Shown in pieces: positions 48,905 through 57,861 of a DNA stretch of 64,000 nucleotides. The stretch is from Kribbella aluminosa. Its GTDB lineage: Bacteria; Actinomycetota; Actinomycetes; Propionibacteriales; Kribbellaceae. The stretch lies in the NCBI RefSeq assembly GCF_017876295.1, contig NZ_JAGINT010000002.1:4278001-4342000 (forward strand), read 5' to 3'. The notes beneath the pieces are model-generated. The model ran no database searches. It saw nothing but the letters and a program-made list of their open reading frames with translations, and was not told the DNA's origin. Made by a program: the position numbers and the translations under genes. Numbering within the stretch: position 1 is the first letter of the stretch; every line of letters starts with the position of its first letter.

Positions 48905-50202
48905 GGCGGTGGCCGGGTCTGCTGCTGGCGGTGCTCCTGGTCTCCGGCGGCGTCGTCTACACCGTTGAACAACGCGAGCAGGACCTCCGGGCGCGCGCGT
49001 CCGCGCCGACCCCGGCGCGGACGACGAAGCCGTCCCGGATCGCCGCTGCCGTCGCGGCTCGCCGGGTCGCGATCGACACCATCCTGGTACGCCGTGCCGG
49101 TGCCGTGCAGACCGGCGACGAGCAGCAGTTCCTGGCCGACGTCGATCCGCTGAACAAGAAGCTCGTCGCCGCGCAGAAGACCCTGTTCGCGAACCTGATG
49201 GAGATCGGCTTCACCGAGATCGGCTACAGCCAGGCCGAGGAACGCTTCAACCCGGCGCTGCTCAAGGCCCACGGGCGGACGACGTACCTGGTCCGGGTCC
49301 TGATGCGGTACCAGATCCCCAAGGTCGACTTCACGCCGGTGACGACCGAGCTCGGCTACACGTTCGTCGCTCGCGACGGCCATTGGCTGCTGACCGCGGA
49401 CAACGAGCTCGACCCCGACCTCGGCCCGGGCGCGCACCGCGAGGCGTGGGACCTCGGCCGGATCGAGGTGCAGCGCGCGCCGCGGGTGATGGTGCTCGTC
49501 GAGAAGGGTGACACGGTGCGTGGCCGCGCGATCGTCCGGGCCGCGAACGAGGGCCTCGCCGAGGTGACGGCGTACTGGCCGCTGACCTGGAACGGGTCGG
49601 TGCTGGTGATCGCGCTCGACCAGACCGACGTCCGCGACGCCCGGTTCGCCGACGAGGACATCGAGTCCGCGGCCAGTACCGGGTCGACGTTCTCGTCGCT
49701 GCCCGGTCAGGACACCGCCGACGGTACGGTCGCCGGCGGCTACATCGTGATCAACCCGAACCAGCGCGACCACGTCGACGAGATCCTGCTGTCGCACGAG
49801 ATCACCCACGTGGTGACCGCGGCGCTCGGCGGGTACGAGCCACTGTGGCTGGCCGAAGGCGCGGCGGAATACGTGTCCTGGCGGGGGATCGAGGCGATCA
49901 GCGGGCCGGCCGAGGTACTCAAGTGGGAGCAGGAGGTCGCAGACACCGCCGTACCGCAGCTGTCCTCGCTGCCCGGCGACAACGGCTTCTACCAGAACAC
50001 CACGGACGTGTACGGCGTGAGCTGGCTGGCCGTCCGGTACCTCGTCCACCGGATCGGTCTCGGCAAGGTCGAAGAGCTGTACGAGGACATGGCCCGGAAC
50101 GGAATCGACCAGGCGTCCCGCGACCGCATCCTGCTGGCCCGCACCGGACTGACCGAGGCGACGCTGTGGACCGCGCTGACAACATACCGGCCACAACGCT
50201 GA
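48901..50202 (+). CDS. membrane-anchored gluzincin-like zinc peptidase, copy 2
   Basis: A 433-residue paralogue of the preceding gene: N-terminal anchor RRWPGLLLAVLLVSGGVVYTVE, then the same blocks (LVRRAGAVQTGDEQQFLADVDP, LGYTFVARDGHWLLTADNELD, LGRIEVQRAPRVMVLVEKG). The zinc site is HEITH (about residue 298), with LWLAEGAAEYVSW downstream. The conserved YIVINPNQRDHVDEILLSHE leads into it, as in copy 1. The two are co-translated through ATGA. Tandem duplication with both zinc sites intact implies two active enzymes. Confidence 0.8.
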   Translation: MRRWPGLLLAVLLVSGGVVYTVEQREQDLRARASAPTPARTTKPSRIAAAVAARRVAIDTILVRRAGAVQTGDEQQFLADVDPLNKKLVAAQKTLFANLMEIGFTEIGYSQAEERFNPALLKAHGRTTYLVRVLMRYQIPKVDFTPVTTELGYTFVARDGHWLLTADNELDPDLGPGAHREAWDLGRIEVQRAPRVMVLVEKGDTVRGRAIVRAANEGLAEVTAYWPLTWNGSVLVIALDQTDVRDARFADEDIESAASTGSTFSSLPGQDTADGTVAGGYIVINPNQRDHVDEILLSHEITHVVTAALGGYEPLWLAEGAAEYVSWRGIEAISGPAEVLKWEQEVADTAVPQLSSLPGDNGFYQNTTDVYGVSWLAVRYLVHRIGLGKVEELYEDMARNGIDQASRDRILLARTGLTEATLWTALTTYRPQR

Positions 50203-50289
50203 GTGGCGGTTTGACCTCGCGCTGTCAGACGAGGCAACCTCGTAGGGATCCGTCCCTGTCTTTGCGAAGACACAGTCGAGGAGGCGCAG

Positions 50290-51771
50290 ATGAGTCTTGT
50301 GCGGAAGAAGACGATCGAGCAGTCGATCGCCGACACGGACGAGCCGGAGTACCAGCTCAAGAAACGCCTCACAGCGATCGACCTGACCGTCTTCGGCATC
50401 GGTGTCATCATCGGTGCCGGCATCTTCACCCTGACCGGCCGCGCGGCCAAGCTGTACGCCGGTCCGGGGATCGCACTGTCCTTCGTCCTGGCCGCGATCT
50501 GCTGTGGCCTGGCCGCGTTGTGCTACGCCGAGTTCTCGTCGACCGTGCCGGTGTCCGGTTCGGCGTACACGTTCTCGTACTTCTCGCTCGGCGAGATCTT
50601 CGCCTGGATCATCGGCTGGGACCTGCTGCTCGAGTTGATGCTCGGGGCAAGCGTCGTGGCGCAGGGCTGGTCGACGTACGCGGCCCTGTTCCTCGATCAG
50701 ATCGGGTTGGGCTGGCCGTCGTCGATCGGGCCGAACAGTCATGTGAACGTGCTGGCGATGCTGCTGGTCCTGGTGCTGGCGACACTGGCGACGATCGGCA
50801 TCAAGGAGTCGATGCGGGTCAACCTGGTCCTGGTCGCGATCAAGCTGTTCGTGGTGCTGTTCGTGATCATCGCCGGCCTGTTCTACATCAAGGGCTCGAA
50901 CCTGACGCCGTTCGTCCCGCCGAGCGTTCCGGCCGCGAACGGTGACGTCACGATCACCACGCCGCTGTTCCAGGCACTGTTCGGCTTCACCCCGTCGACC
51001 TTCGGGATCATGGGCCTGGTGTCCGGCGCGTCGCTGGTGTTCTTCGCGTTCATCGGGTTCGACGTGGTCGCGACCACGGCCGAGGAGGCGAAGAACCCGC
51101 AGCGGGATCTGCCGCGCGGCATCATCGGCTCGCTGGCGATCTGCACGGTGCTGTACGTGCTGGTCTGCATCGTGATCACGGGCATGGTGAAGTACAGCGA
51201 CATCAGTGGCGAGGCCGCGCTCGCGGAGGCGTTCAAGTCGGTCGGCCAGGGCGGCTTCGCGACGCTGATCTCGGCCGGTGCGGTCGCCGGTCTGACCACG
51301 GTCGTACTGACGCTGATGATCGGTGCGGCCCGCGTCGTGTTCGCGATGAGCCGGGACCACCTGATGCCGAAGCAGCTGGGCAAGACGCACCCGAAGTGGG
51401 GTACGCCGTACCGCCTGACGATCAGCATCGGTGTCGTGGTCGCGATCGTCGCCGGTGTCACGCCGATCGGGAAGCTCGAGGAGATGGTGAACATCGGCAC
51501 GCTGGCCGCGTTCACGCTCGTGTCGATCGCCGTACCGTTGCTGCGCAGGAGCCGGCCGGACATCAAGCGGTCGTTCACGGTGCCGGGCAACCCGGTGATC
51601 CCGATCGTGGCGGCGGTGATCTGCGTCTACCTGATGCTGAACCTGTCGATCGAGACCTGGATCCGGTTCCTGGTCTGGATGGTGCTCGGGTTCGTCATCT
51701 ACGCGCTCTACGGCTACCGCAAGAGCCGCGTCGGCCTGGAGCAGAAGACCGGCGAGGTACAGAAGGCCTGA
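50290..51771 (+). CDS. APC-family amino acid permease (cationic amino acid transporter type)
   Basis: A 493-residue permease with about 12-14 helices. Marks are VFGIGVIIGAGIFTLTGRAA (GAGIF binding loop), LAALCYAEFSSTVPVSGSAYTFSY, GWDLLLELMLGASVVAQGWS, and FFAFIGFDVVATTAEEAKNPQRDLPRGI, all of the eukaryotic-CAT-like/YfnA group. It would import amino acids by proton or sodium symport. Start is ATG 50290 with GAGGAGGCG upstream. The 87-bp leader holds two small hairpins (CGAGG-caa-CCTCG at 50230-50242 and TGTCTT-tgcg-AAGACA at 50257-50272); they may be folded leader elements, but no riboswitch is recognised. Confidence 0.92.
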   Translation: MSLVRKKTIEQSIADTDEPEYQLKKRLTAIDLTVFGIGVIIGAGIFTLTGRAAKLYAGPGIALSFVLAAICCGLAALCYAEFSSTVPVSGSAYTFSYFSLGEIFAWIIGWDLLLELMLGASVVAQGWSTYAALFLDQIGLGWPSSIGPNSHVNVLAMLLVLVLATLATIGIKESMRVNLVLVAIKLFVVLFVIIAGLFYIKGSNLTPFVPPSVPAANGDVTITTPLFQALFGFTPSTFGIMGLVSGASLVFFAFIGFDVVATTAEEAKNPQRDLPRGIIGSLAICTVLYVLVCIVITGMVKYSDISGEAALAEAFKSVGQGGFATLISAGAVAGLTTVVLTLMIGAARVVFAMSRDHLMPKQLGKTHPKWGTPYRLTISIGVVVAIVAGVTPIGKLEEMVNIGTLAAFTLVSIAVPLLRRSRPDIKRSFTVPGNPVIPIVAAVICVYLMLNLSIETWIRFLVWMVLGFVIYALYGYRKSRVGLEQKTGEVQKA

Positions 51772-51776
51772 GAGCT

Positions 51777-51820
51777 GCTGGGGGCCGGAGCGGGCTTCCG
51801 GCGCCGCACCGACCCCCAGC
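51777..51820. terminator. compound hairpin between convergent permease and fadB genes
   Basis: GCTGGGGG (51777-51784) pairs with CCCCCAGC (51813-51820), with an inner GCCGGA/TCCGGC stem inside. It lies 6 bp after the permease stop codon and 4 bp before the fadB-like stop codon on the other strand, so it could end both transcripts. Confidence 0.6.
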
Positions 51821-51824
51821 GGTA

Positions 51825-53957
51825 CTAGGCGAGACTGGCGACGCCCTTGGGCAGGCTAGCCAGTCCCTCCGGGAGGAAGGGCGCGCCGTTGACCTTCTCC
51901 GAGATGCCGGTGCGGTCCAGGTACGGCGTGATGCCGCCCAGGTGGAACGGCCAGCCGGCGCCGAGCAGCAGGCACAGGTCGATGTCCTGCGCCTCCGCGA
52001 CCACACCCTCGTCGAGCATGATCTTGATTTCCTCGGCGAGGGCGGTCAGCACGCGGGTGCGGAGCTCGTCGCCGGTCGACGGCTTGTCGCCGACCGTCAC
52101 CAGGGCCTCGACCTCCGGGTCGACGACCGGCTTGCCCTCCGGCCAGACGTAGAACGAACTCTTGCCGGCGGCAACCACCTTCGCCAGGTTCCCGGACACG
52201 GCGTATCGCTCCGGGTAGGCCCGGTTCATCGTCTCCGCGACGTGCAGCGCGACCGGCAGGCCGACCAGCTGCAGCAGGACGAACGGCGGCATCGGGAGGC
52301 CGAGCGCCGATAGTGCCTTGTCGGCTTCGAGGATCGGCGTACCCTCGTCCACCGCGGCGCTGACCTCACCGAGGAAACGCGTCAGCAGCCGGTTCACCAC
52401 GAACGCCGGAGCGTCCTTCACCAGCACGCACGACTTCTTCAGCAACTTGCCGACCGCGAACGCCGTCGCCAGCGACTCGTCGTCGGTCCGGTCCGCGCGG
52501 ACGATCTCCAGCAGCGGGAGCACCGCGACCGGGTTGAAGAAGTGGAACCCGACGACCCGCTCCGGGTGCTCCAGGTCCGCGGCCATCTCGGTCACCGGCA
52601 ACGACGACGTGTTGGTCGCCAGGATCGCGTCCGGCCGGACGATCTTCTCCAGGTCGGCGAAGATCGTCTTCTTCAGCTGCAGCTCCTCGAACACGGCCTC
52701 GATCACGAAGTCCGCGTCCGCGAACGCGCCCTTGTCGACCGACCCGGTGACGAGCGCCTTCAGCTGGTTCGCCTTGTCCGGGCGGACCCGGCCCTTCGCG
52801 AGCAGCTTGTCGATCTCACCGTGCACGTACCCGACGCCACGGTCGACGCGCTCCTGATCGAGGTCCGTCAATACGACGGGTACCTCGAGCCGGCGCGCGA
52901 ACAGCAGCGCCAGCTGACCGGCCATCAGGCCCGCACCGACGACGCCGACCTTGTTGACCGGACGCGCCAGCGACTTGTCCGGCGCACCGGCCGGCCGCTT
53001 GGCCCGCTTGTTCACCAGGTCGAACGCGTACAGCCCGCTGCGCAGCTCCTCGCTCATGATGAGGTCCGCGAGCGCCTCGTCCTCGGCCGCGAACCCACGG
53101 TCGCGATCGTTGTCCTTGGCGGCCGCGATCAGCTCGAGAGCCCGGTACGGCGCGGGCGCCGCGCCGCTCACCTTGACGTCGGCAAATCCCTTGCCCCGGG
53201 CAACGGCAGCGTCCCACGCCTCGCCACGGTCGATCTCCGCCCGCTCGACCGTGATCTCCCCGGTCAGGACCTTCGACGCCCACAGCAGCGACTGCTCGAG
53301 GAAGTCCGCCGACTCCAGCAGTACGTCGCCGATGCCGAGCTTCACGGCCTCCGGCCCGCCGAGCATCTTGTTCTGGTTCAGGGCGTTCTCGACGACGACC
53401 TTGACCGCGTTGCCCGCGCCGATCAGGTTCGGCAGCAGGAAGTTGCCGCCCCAGCCGGGGAGCAGCCCGAGGAAGACCTCCGGCGTCGACAGCATCCCGG
53501 CCGCGACCGACACCGTCCGGTACGTCGCGTGCAGCGCGACCTCGAGCCCGCCGCCGAGCGCGACGCCGTTCACGAACGCGAACGACGGCTTGCCGCCGTC
53601 GACCAGCTTCCGCAGCACGCCGTGCCCGATCTTGCCGAGCGCCAGCGCCTGCTCCCGGTCGGTCAGCTTCGGTACGCCGGTCAGGTCCGCGCCCGCGGCC
53701 AGGATGAACGGCTTGCCGGTGACGCCGATCGCGACGACCTCGTCCCGCGCCAGCGCCGCGTCGATCGCGGCGTTCAGCGAGCCCAGGCCCTTCGGCCCGA
53801 AGGTGTTCGGCTTGGTGTGGTCGTGGCCGTTGTCGAGCGTGATGAGCGCCATCGTGCCGGCCTTGTTCGGCAGTACGACGTCCCGCGAGCGTGCAACGGT
53901 TACTACCTCGTCGGTCGAGAGAACAGAAGCGTTGTCGATCAGTTCCTGCAAGCTCAT
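51825..53957 (-). CDS. fadB: fatty-acid oxidation multifunctional protein: enoyl-CoA hydratase / 3-hydroxyacyl-CoA dehydrogenase
   Basis: A 710-residue two-domain enzyme for the middle steps of beta-oxidation. Hydratase domain (about 1-290): DGGKPSFAFVNGVALGGGLEVAL and TPEVFLGLLPGWGG retain both catalytic-type Glu residues. Dehydrogenase domain (about 325-710): NKVGVVGAGLMAGQLALL (GxGxxA rather than GxGxxG), ATNTSSLPVTEMA, GFHFFNPVAVLPLLEIV (catalytic His). Start is ATG 53957, overlapping the thiolase stop by 4 bp. It forms the alpha subunit partner of the thiolase encoded upstream. Confidence 0.95.
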   Translation of the reverse strand: MSLQELIDNASVLSTDEVVTVARSRDVVLPNKAGTMALITLDNGHDHTKPNTFGPKGLGSLNAAIDAALARDEVVAIGVTGKPFILAAGADLTGVPKLTDREQALALGKIGHGVLRKLVDGGKPSFAFVNGVALGGGLEVALHATYRTVSVAAGMLSTPEVFLGLLPGWGGNFLLPNLIGAGNAVKVVVENALNQNKMLGGPEAVKLGIGDVLLESADFLEQSLLWASKVLTGEITVERAEIDRGEAWDAAVARGKGFADVKVSGAAPAPYRALELIAAAKDNDRDRGFAAEDEALADLIMSEELRSGLYAFDLVNKRAKRPAGAPDKSLARPVNKVGVVGAGLMAGQLALLFARRLEVPVVLTDLDQERVDRGVGYVHGEIDKLLAKGRVRPDKANQLKALVTGSVDKGAFADADFVIEAVFEELQLKKTIFADLEKIVRPDAILATNTSSLPVTEMAADLEHPERVVGFHFFNPVAVLPLLEIVRADRTDDESLATAFAVGKLLKKSCVLVKDAPAFVVNRLLTRFLGEVSAAVDEGTPILEADKALSALGLPMPPFVLLQLVGLPVALHVAETMNRAYPERYAVSGNLAKVVAAGKSSFYVWPEGKPVVDPEVEALVTVGDKPSTGDELRTRVLTALAEEIKIMLDEGVVAEAQDIDLCLLLGAGWPFHLGGITPYLDRTGISEKVNGAPFLPEGLASLPKGVASLA

Positions 53958-55153
53958 GCCGAAGCACCTTCCCAGTTCGGGTTCTCCCAGATGACGGTCC
54001 CGCCCATGCCGAGGCCGACGCACATCGTGGTGAGGCCGTAGCGGACCTCGGGGCGCTGCTCGAACTGCTTGGCCAGCTGGTTCATCAGCCGGACGCCGGA
54101 CGACGCGAGCGGGTGCCCGAAGGCGATCGCGCCGCCGTACGGGTTGACTCGCGGGTCGTCGTCGGCGATGCCGTAGTGCTCCAGGAACGCCAGCACCTGC
54201 ACGGCGAACGCCTCGTTCACCTCGAACGCCTGGATGTCGTCGATGCTCAGCCCGGCGAGCCGCAGCGCCTTCTCGGTGGCCGGGATCGGGCCCTCGCCCA
54301 TCACCTCGGGCTCGACGCCGGCGAACGCGTACGAGACCAGCTTCATCTTCGGCGCCAGCCCGAGCTCCTCGGCCGCCTCGGCGGAAGCCAGCACGCAGGC
54401 GGTGGCGCCGTCGTTGATACCGGCGGAGTTGCCCGCGGTCACCCGTCCGTGCGGGCGGAACGGCGTCTTCAGCCCGGCCAGGTCCTCGGCCGTCGTCCCC
54501 GGCCGCATCGGCTCGTCGGTGGTCGCATAACCCCAGCCGTCGGCCGCGGAACGGGTCGCGATCGGGACCAGGTCCGGCTGGATCAGGTCGTTCGCGTAGG
54601 CCTTGGCCGCCTTCTCCTGGGAGGCCACGGCGTACGCGTCGGCGCGCTCCTTGGTGATGCCCGGGAACCGGTCGTGCAGGTTCTCGGCGGTGGAGCCCAT
54701 CACCAGCGCGGAGGTGTCGACCAGCTTCTCGGCGATGATCCGCGGGTTCGGGTCCACGCCCTCGCCCATCGGGTGCCGGCCCATGTGCTCGACACCGCCG
54801 GCCACGACCACGTCGTACGCGCCGAACGCGATCCCGGCGGCGGTGGTGGTGACGGCGGTCATCGCGCCGGCGCACATCCGGTCGATCGCGTAGCCGGGCG
54901 TGGTGTTCGGCAGACCGGCCAGCAGCGCGGCGGTCCGGCCGATGGTCAGGCCCTGGTCGCCGATCTGGGTGGTGGCCGCGATCGCGACCTCGTCCACCCG
55001 CTCCGGGGGGAGCCCCGGGTTCCGCCGCAGCAGCTCCCGGATGCACTTGATCACCAGGTCGTCGGCGCGAGTCTCGGCGTACTGGCCCTTGGCCTTGCCG
55101 AACGGGGTGCGAACGCCGTCGACGTACACGACATCGCGGATCTCACGGGGCAC
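53954..55153 (-). CDS. fadA: acetyl-CoA C-acyltransferase (3-ketoacyl-CoA thiolase)
   Basis: A 399-residue thiolase that releases acetyl-CoA from 3-ketoacyl-CoA. The nucleophile Cys is in DRMCAGAMTAV (near 92), the His in NPYGGAIAFGHPLASSG (near 350) and the second Cys in TTMCVGLGMGGT (near 380). GTG at 55153 has AAGGAGG 6-12 bases upstream. It is the promoter-proximal gene of the fadAB operon. A near-palindromic site lies about 40-55 bp upstream. Confidence 0.96.
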   Translation of the reverse strand: MPREIRDVVYVDGVRTPFGKAKGQYAETRADDLVIKCIRELLRRNPGLPPERVDEVAIAATTQIGDQGLTIGRTAALLAGLPNTTPGYAIDRMCAGAMTAVTTTAAGIAFGAYDVVVAGGVEHMGRHPMGEGVDPNPRIIAEKLVDTSALVMGSTAENLHDRFPGITKERADAYAVASQEKAAKAYANDLIQPDLVPIATRSAADGWGYATTDEPMRPGTTAEDLAGLKTPFRPHGRVTAGNSAGINDGATACVLASAEAAEELGLAPKMKLVSYAFAGVEPEVMGEGPIPATEKALRLAGLSIDDIQAFEVNEAFAVQVLAFLEHYGIADDDPRVNPYGGAIAFGHPLASSGVRLMNQLAKQFEQRPEVRYGLTTMCVGLGMGGTVIWENPNWEGASA

Positions 55154-55190
55154 GAGGGCCCTCCTTGGGGGGTCGGGAAAGCTACTCTGA

Positions 55191-55208
55191 TGCTACCCAT
55201 GAGTAACA
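55191..55208 (-). promoter_or_regulatory. near-palindromic operator in the fadAB promoter
   Basis: TGCTACCCATGAGTAACA (plus strand) pairs 14 of its 18 positions with its own reverse complement around a CATG centre. On the minus strand it contains TAGCAT, a TANNNT -10 candidate, so binding would block transcription of the fadA-fadB operon. A partial copy (GCTACTCTGA, 55181-55190) lies next to it. This is the type of site used by TetR-family regulators of fatty-acid oxidation; the regulator is not in the window. Confidence 0.45.
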
Positions 55209-55372
55209 GACTCCCAAACCACCTGGCCGTGTGCGTCCGCTCACAAGAAGAGAAAGGGAAGGTGGAGAGGAGGTTGTCGCACCAGGGTCCCCTCACAAAC
55301 CTGTTACCCGTGGCAATGCGGCGCGAATGGGCGCATGCTGGTGGTCAAGGTCCGCGTTACTGGAGTTGTTCC

Positions 55373-56041
55373 ATGAACAATGTTGATCTGGCCGTACCGG
55401 TCCTCAGCCGGGGGAAACACCGCAGCCCGCGCAAGGGCGCCTGCTTCATGGAGTTCGCGTCGTACCTGGCCGGCGAGCCGTGGTCCGACCATCCGGCCTG
55501 CACGCATCCGCTGCTGGCCGGTGTCGCCCGCGACGTGAACGACTGCACCAGCGACTCCGGGCGTTCCCGGCTCGCACCACTGATCCCGTCCGTGATCGGG
55601 CTGACCCCCGACGATCCACACGTCGTACCGCGGGTCGCCGCCCACTGCATCCGGCACGCGCTGCCGGTCGTCTCGCAGGAGCGCCAGTACATCCTGGCTG
55701 TCGCGCTGCTGGTGGGGGAGCGGCAGCTCGCCGCACTGGACGGGCGGCCGCCGGACGACCTCGAGCCGGAGTCGGTCGCGGTCCTGCAGGCCGTCCCGCA
55801 GGCGACCAAGTGGGCGCGGTCCTTCACCGCCCGCGGGCGCCGGGTGACACCGGACTTCGCCCGCCGTACGGCGCCGCGCGCGGTCTCGTGTGCCGTCGAG
55901 GGCATCTCGCAGGCCTGCGTCCCGAACCCGGACGACCGGCTGTACCAGCTGCTGCTGGACGCGATCGCGGAGACCAGGGCCTGGATGCCCGCACCCAAGC
56001 CGGTGCCGGTTGAACCGGAGGTCGTACGCTTCACGGTGTGA
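55373..56041 (+). CDS. conserved actinobacterial protein of unknown function
   Basis: A 222-residue protein, not recognised with a function. It begins MNNVDLAVPVLSRGKHRSPRKGACFMEFASYLAGEPWSDH; six cysteines occur at about 24, 43, 57 and later, and the sequence GKHRSP...GACFMEFASYLAGEPWSDHPACTHP is distinctive. The rest is helical (VAAHCIRHALPVVSQERQYILAVALLVGERQL and LYQLLLDAIAETRAWM). No membrane helix or signal. A 219-bp leader separates it from fadA on the other strand and holds the fadAB operator. It is co-transcribed with the dienelactone hydrolase gene through a 4-bp GTGA overlap. Confidence 0.78.
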   Translation: MNNVDLAVPVLSRGKHRSPRKGACFMEFASYLAGEPWSDHPACTHPLLAGVARDVNDCTSDSGRSRLAPLIPSVIGLTPDDPHVVPRVAAHCIRHALPVVSQERQYILAVALLVGERQLAALDGRPPDDLEPESVAVLQAVPQATKWARSFTARGRRVTPDFARRTAPRAVSCAVEGISQACVPNPDDRLYQLLLDAIAETRAWMPAPKPVPVEPEVVRFTV

Positions 56042-56691
56042 CCTTGGAGATTCCGTTCCACGAGTGGGGATCCGCAAGCAGTGCCGCACCCGGAATCCTG
56101 CTGCTACAGGAGATCTTCGGGGTCTCCGACTACATCAAGGAGCGCGCGGCGGATCTGCACGCCCTCGGCTACTACGTGATCGCGCCGGAGATCTACTGGC
56201 GCCTGGACGACACCGAGCTGGACGAGTCCGCTCCGGATCTGATGCCGCGGGCGATGGGCATCGTCCAGCGGCTCGACTGGGACCAGGCGCTCGCGGACTC
56301 GGTCGCCGCGCTGGAGTACCTGCAGGCGCGCGGTCGACGTACTGCGGTCGTCGGCTTCTGCTTCGGCGGCGGGCTCGGGTACAACGTGGCCGCCGTCGCG
56401 TCGCCCGACGTACTGGTCAGCTACTACGGCTCCGCGCTGCCGCGGCTGCTCGAGCTCCGGACGGAAGCCGCCAGCCTGCACCACTTCGGCAATGCGGACG
56501 CGTTCCTGGACGTGGACGCGATCGTGCCTGCGCTGACCTCTACCAACACGGTCGAGGTGTACCGGTACGACGGTGCCGGGCACGCGTTCGACAACCCGCT
56601 GCCGATGTTCCACAACGCCGACGCGTCCGCGCTCGCGTGGCGGCGTACCGAAGACTTTCTCGCCCGGCATCTACCGACAACTCAAGGATGA
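56038..56691 (+). CDS. dienelactone hydrolase-family protein
   Basis: A 217-residue alpha/beta hydrolase of the dienelactone hydrolase family. The nucleophile elbow is VVGFCFGGGLG with Cys in place of Ser (near 104), the His is in YDGAGHAFDN, and QEIFGVSDYIKERAADLHALGYYVIAPEIYW is the family's N-terminal mark. Asp of the triad falls in NADAFLDVDA. Start is GTG at 56038. The substrate could be dienelactone or a simple ester; no aromatic-degradation genes lie nearby. Confidence 0.88.
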   Translation: MTLEIPFHEWGSASSAAPGILLLQEIFGVSDYIKERAADLHALGYYVIAPEIYWRLDDTELDESAPDLMPRAMGIVQRLDWDQALADSVAALEYLQARGRRTAVVGFCFGGGLGYNVAAVASPDVLVSYYGSALPRLLELRTEAASLHHFGNADAFLDVDAIVPALTSTNTVEVYRYDGAGHAFDNPLPMFHNADASALAWRRTEDFLARHLPTTQG

Positions 56692-56693
56692 GC

Positions 56694-57182
<489 letters not shown>

Positions 57183-57192
57183 CACCGCCGAC

Positions 57193-57227
57193 CGCCCGCC
57201 ACGTCCACCCGTGGCGGGCGTTCCTTT
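57193..57227 (+). terminator. rho-independent terminator after the peroxidase gene
   Basis: CGCCCGCCAC (57193-57202) pairs perfectly with GTGGCGGGCG (57211-57220) around an 8-nt loop, followed by TTCCTTT. It is 10 bp after the stop codon. Confidence 0.85.
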
Positions 57228-57235
57228 GCGGGCCA

Positions 57236-57264
57236 TTGCAACAACTCTTTCGAAAGAGTACTTT
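57236..57264 (+). promoter_or_regulatory. promoter and 16-bp palindromic operator of the ArsR-MFS operon
   Basis: -35 TTGCAA (57236-57241) and -10 TACTTT (57259-57264) have an ideal 17-bp spacer. ACTCTTTCGAAAGAGT (57244-57259) is a perfect 16-bp palindrome filling that spacer. A half-site repeats as ACTTTCGA at 57260-57267. The -10 box ends 6 bases before the ATG, so the mRNA is probably leaderless. Confidence 0.75.
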
Positions 57265-57270
57265 CGACGC

Positions 57271-57861
57271 ATGCCGAACCCGCATCGCCGGCTCAGCGAC
57301 CCCCGTGAGCTCAACGCCCTGGCCCATCCGGTGCGGATGGCGATCGTCGAGCTGCTGTCGATCAGCGGGCCGCTGACCGCCACCGAGCTGGCCGATCGGC
57401 TCGACGAGACGCCTGCCAACTGCTCCTGGCACCTGCGGAAGCTGGCGCAGCACGGCTTCGTGGTGGAGGCCGAGGGCGGGAAGGGGCGGCAGCGGCCCTG
57501 GAAGGTACCGGGCCTCGGGTTTCGCTGGGACGAGGAGCATGCGTCGGGGTCGGTCGAGGAACGGCGCGCGGCGCAGGCGTTGTCCGACGTGATGATGGGC
57601 CGGGCGATCGATCGCCTGCGGGAGTCGCAGGAGCGGGCGCCGGACGACGCCGAGGACTGGCGTGCGGCGCGGAGCAACACCGAGATGGTCGCCTGGCTCA
57701 CAGCGGCCGAGCTCGAGGAGATGAACGCCGCGATCAACGCGGTGCTCGACCGCCACATCGAGCGGCTGACCGATCCGGTGCAGCGTCCGGCGAACGCGCG
57801 ACTCTGCGAGTTCGTCGCCTGGGGCGTCCCGACGTACTTCCCGGGGGTCGATCCGGCATGA
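57271..57861 (+). CDS. ArsR-type winged-helix regulator
   Basis: A 196-residue regulator. The N-terminal helix-turn-helix reads RELNALAHPVRMAIVELLSISGPLTATELADRLDETPANCSWHLRKLAQHGFVVEAEGGKGRQRPWKV (residues about 11-78), typical of the ArsR/HTH_20 group. No metal-binding CxC pattern is present, so the inducer is more likely organic. The long C-terminal helical part (about 85-196) resembles those in MFS-associated regulators. ATG 57271 is preceded by its own operator-promoter; the 3' end overlaps the MFS gene by 4 bp. Confidence 0.9.
   Translation: MPNPHRRLSDPRELNALAHPVRMAIVELLSISGPLTATELADRLDETPANCSWHLRKLAQHGFVVEAEGGKGRQRPWKVPGLGFRWDEEHASGSVEERRAAQALSDVMMGRAIDRLRESQERAPDDAEDWRAARSNTEMVAWLTAAELEEMNAAINAVLDRHIERLTDPVQRPANARLCEFVAWGVPTYFPGVDPA

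Noticed and set aside
50203..50289. Riboswitch in the leader of the amino-acid permease
   Set aside because: Two small hairpins exist, but the leader is only 87 bp and matches no riboswitch core that I know.
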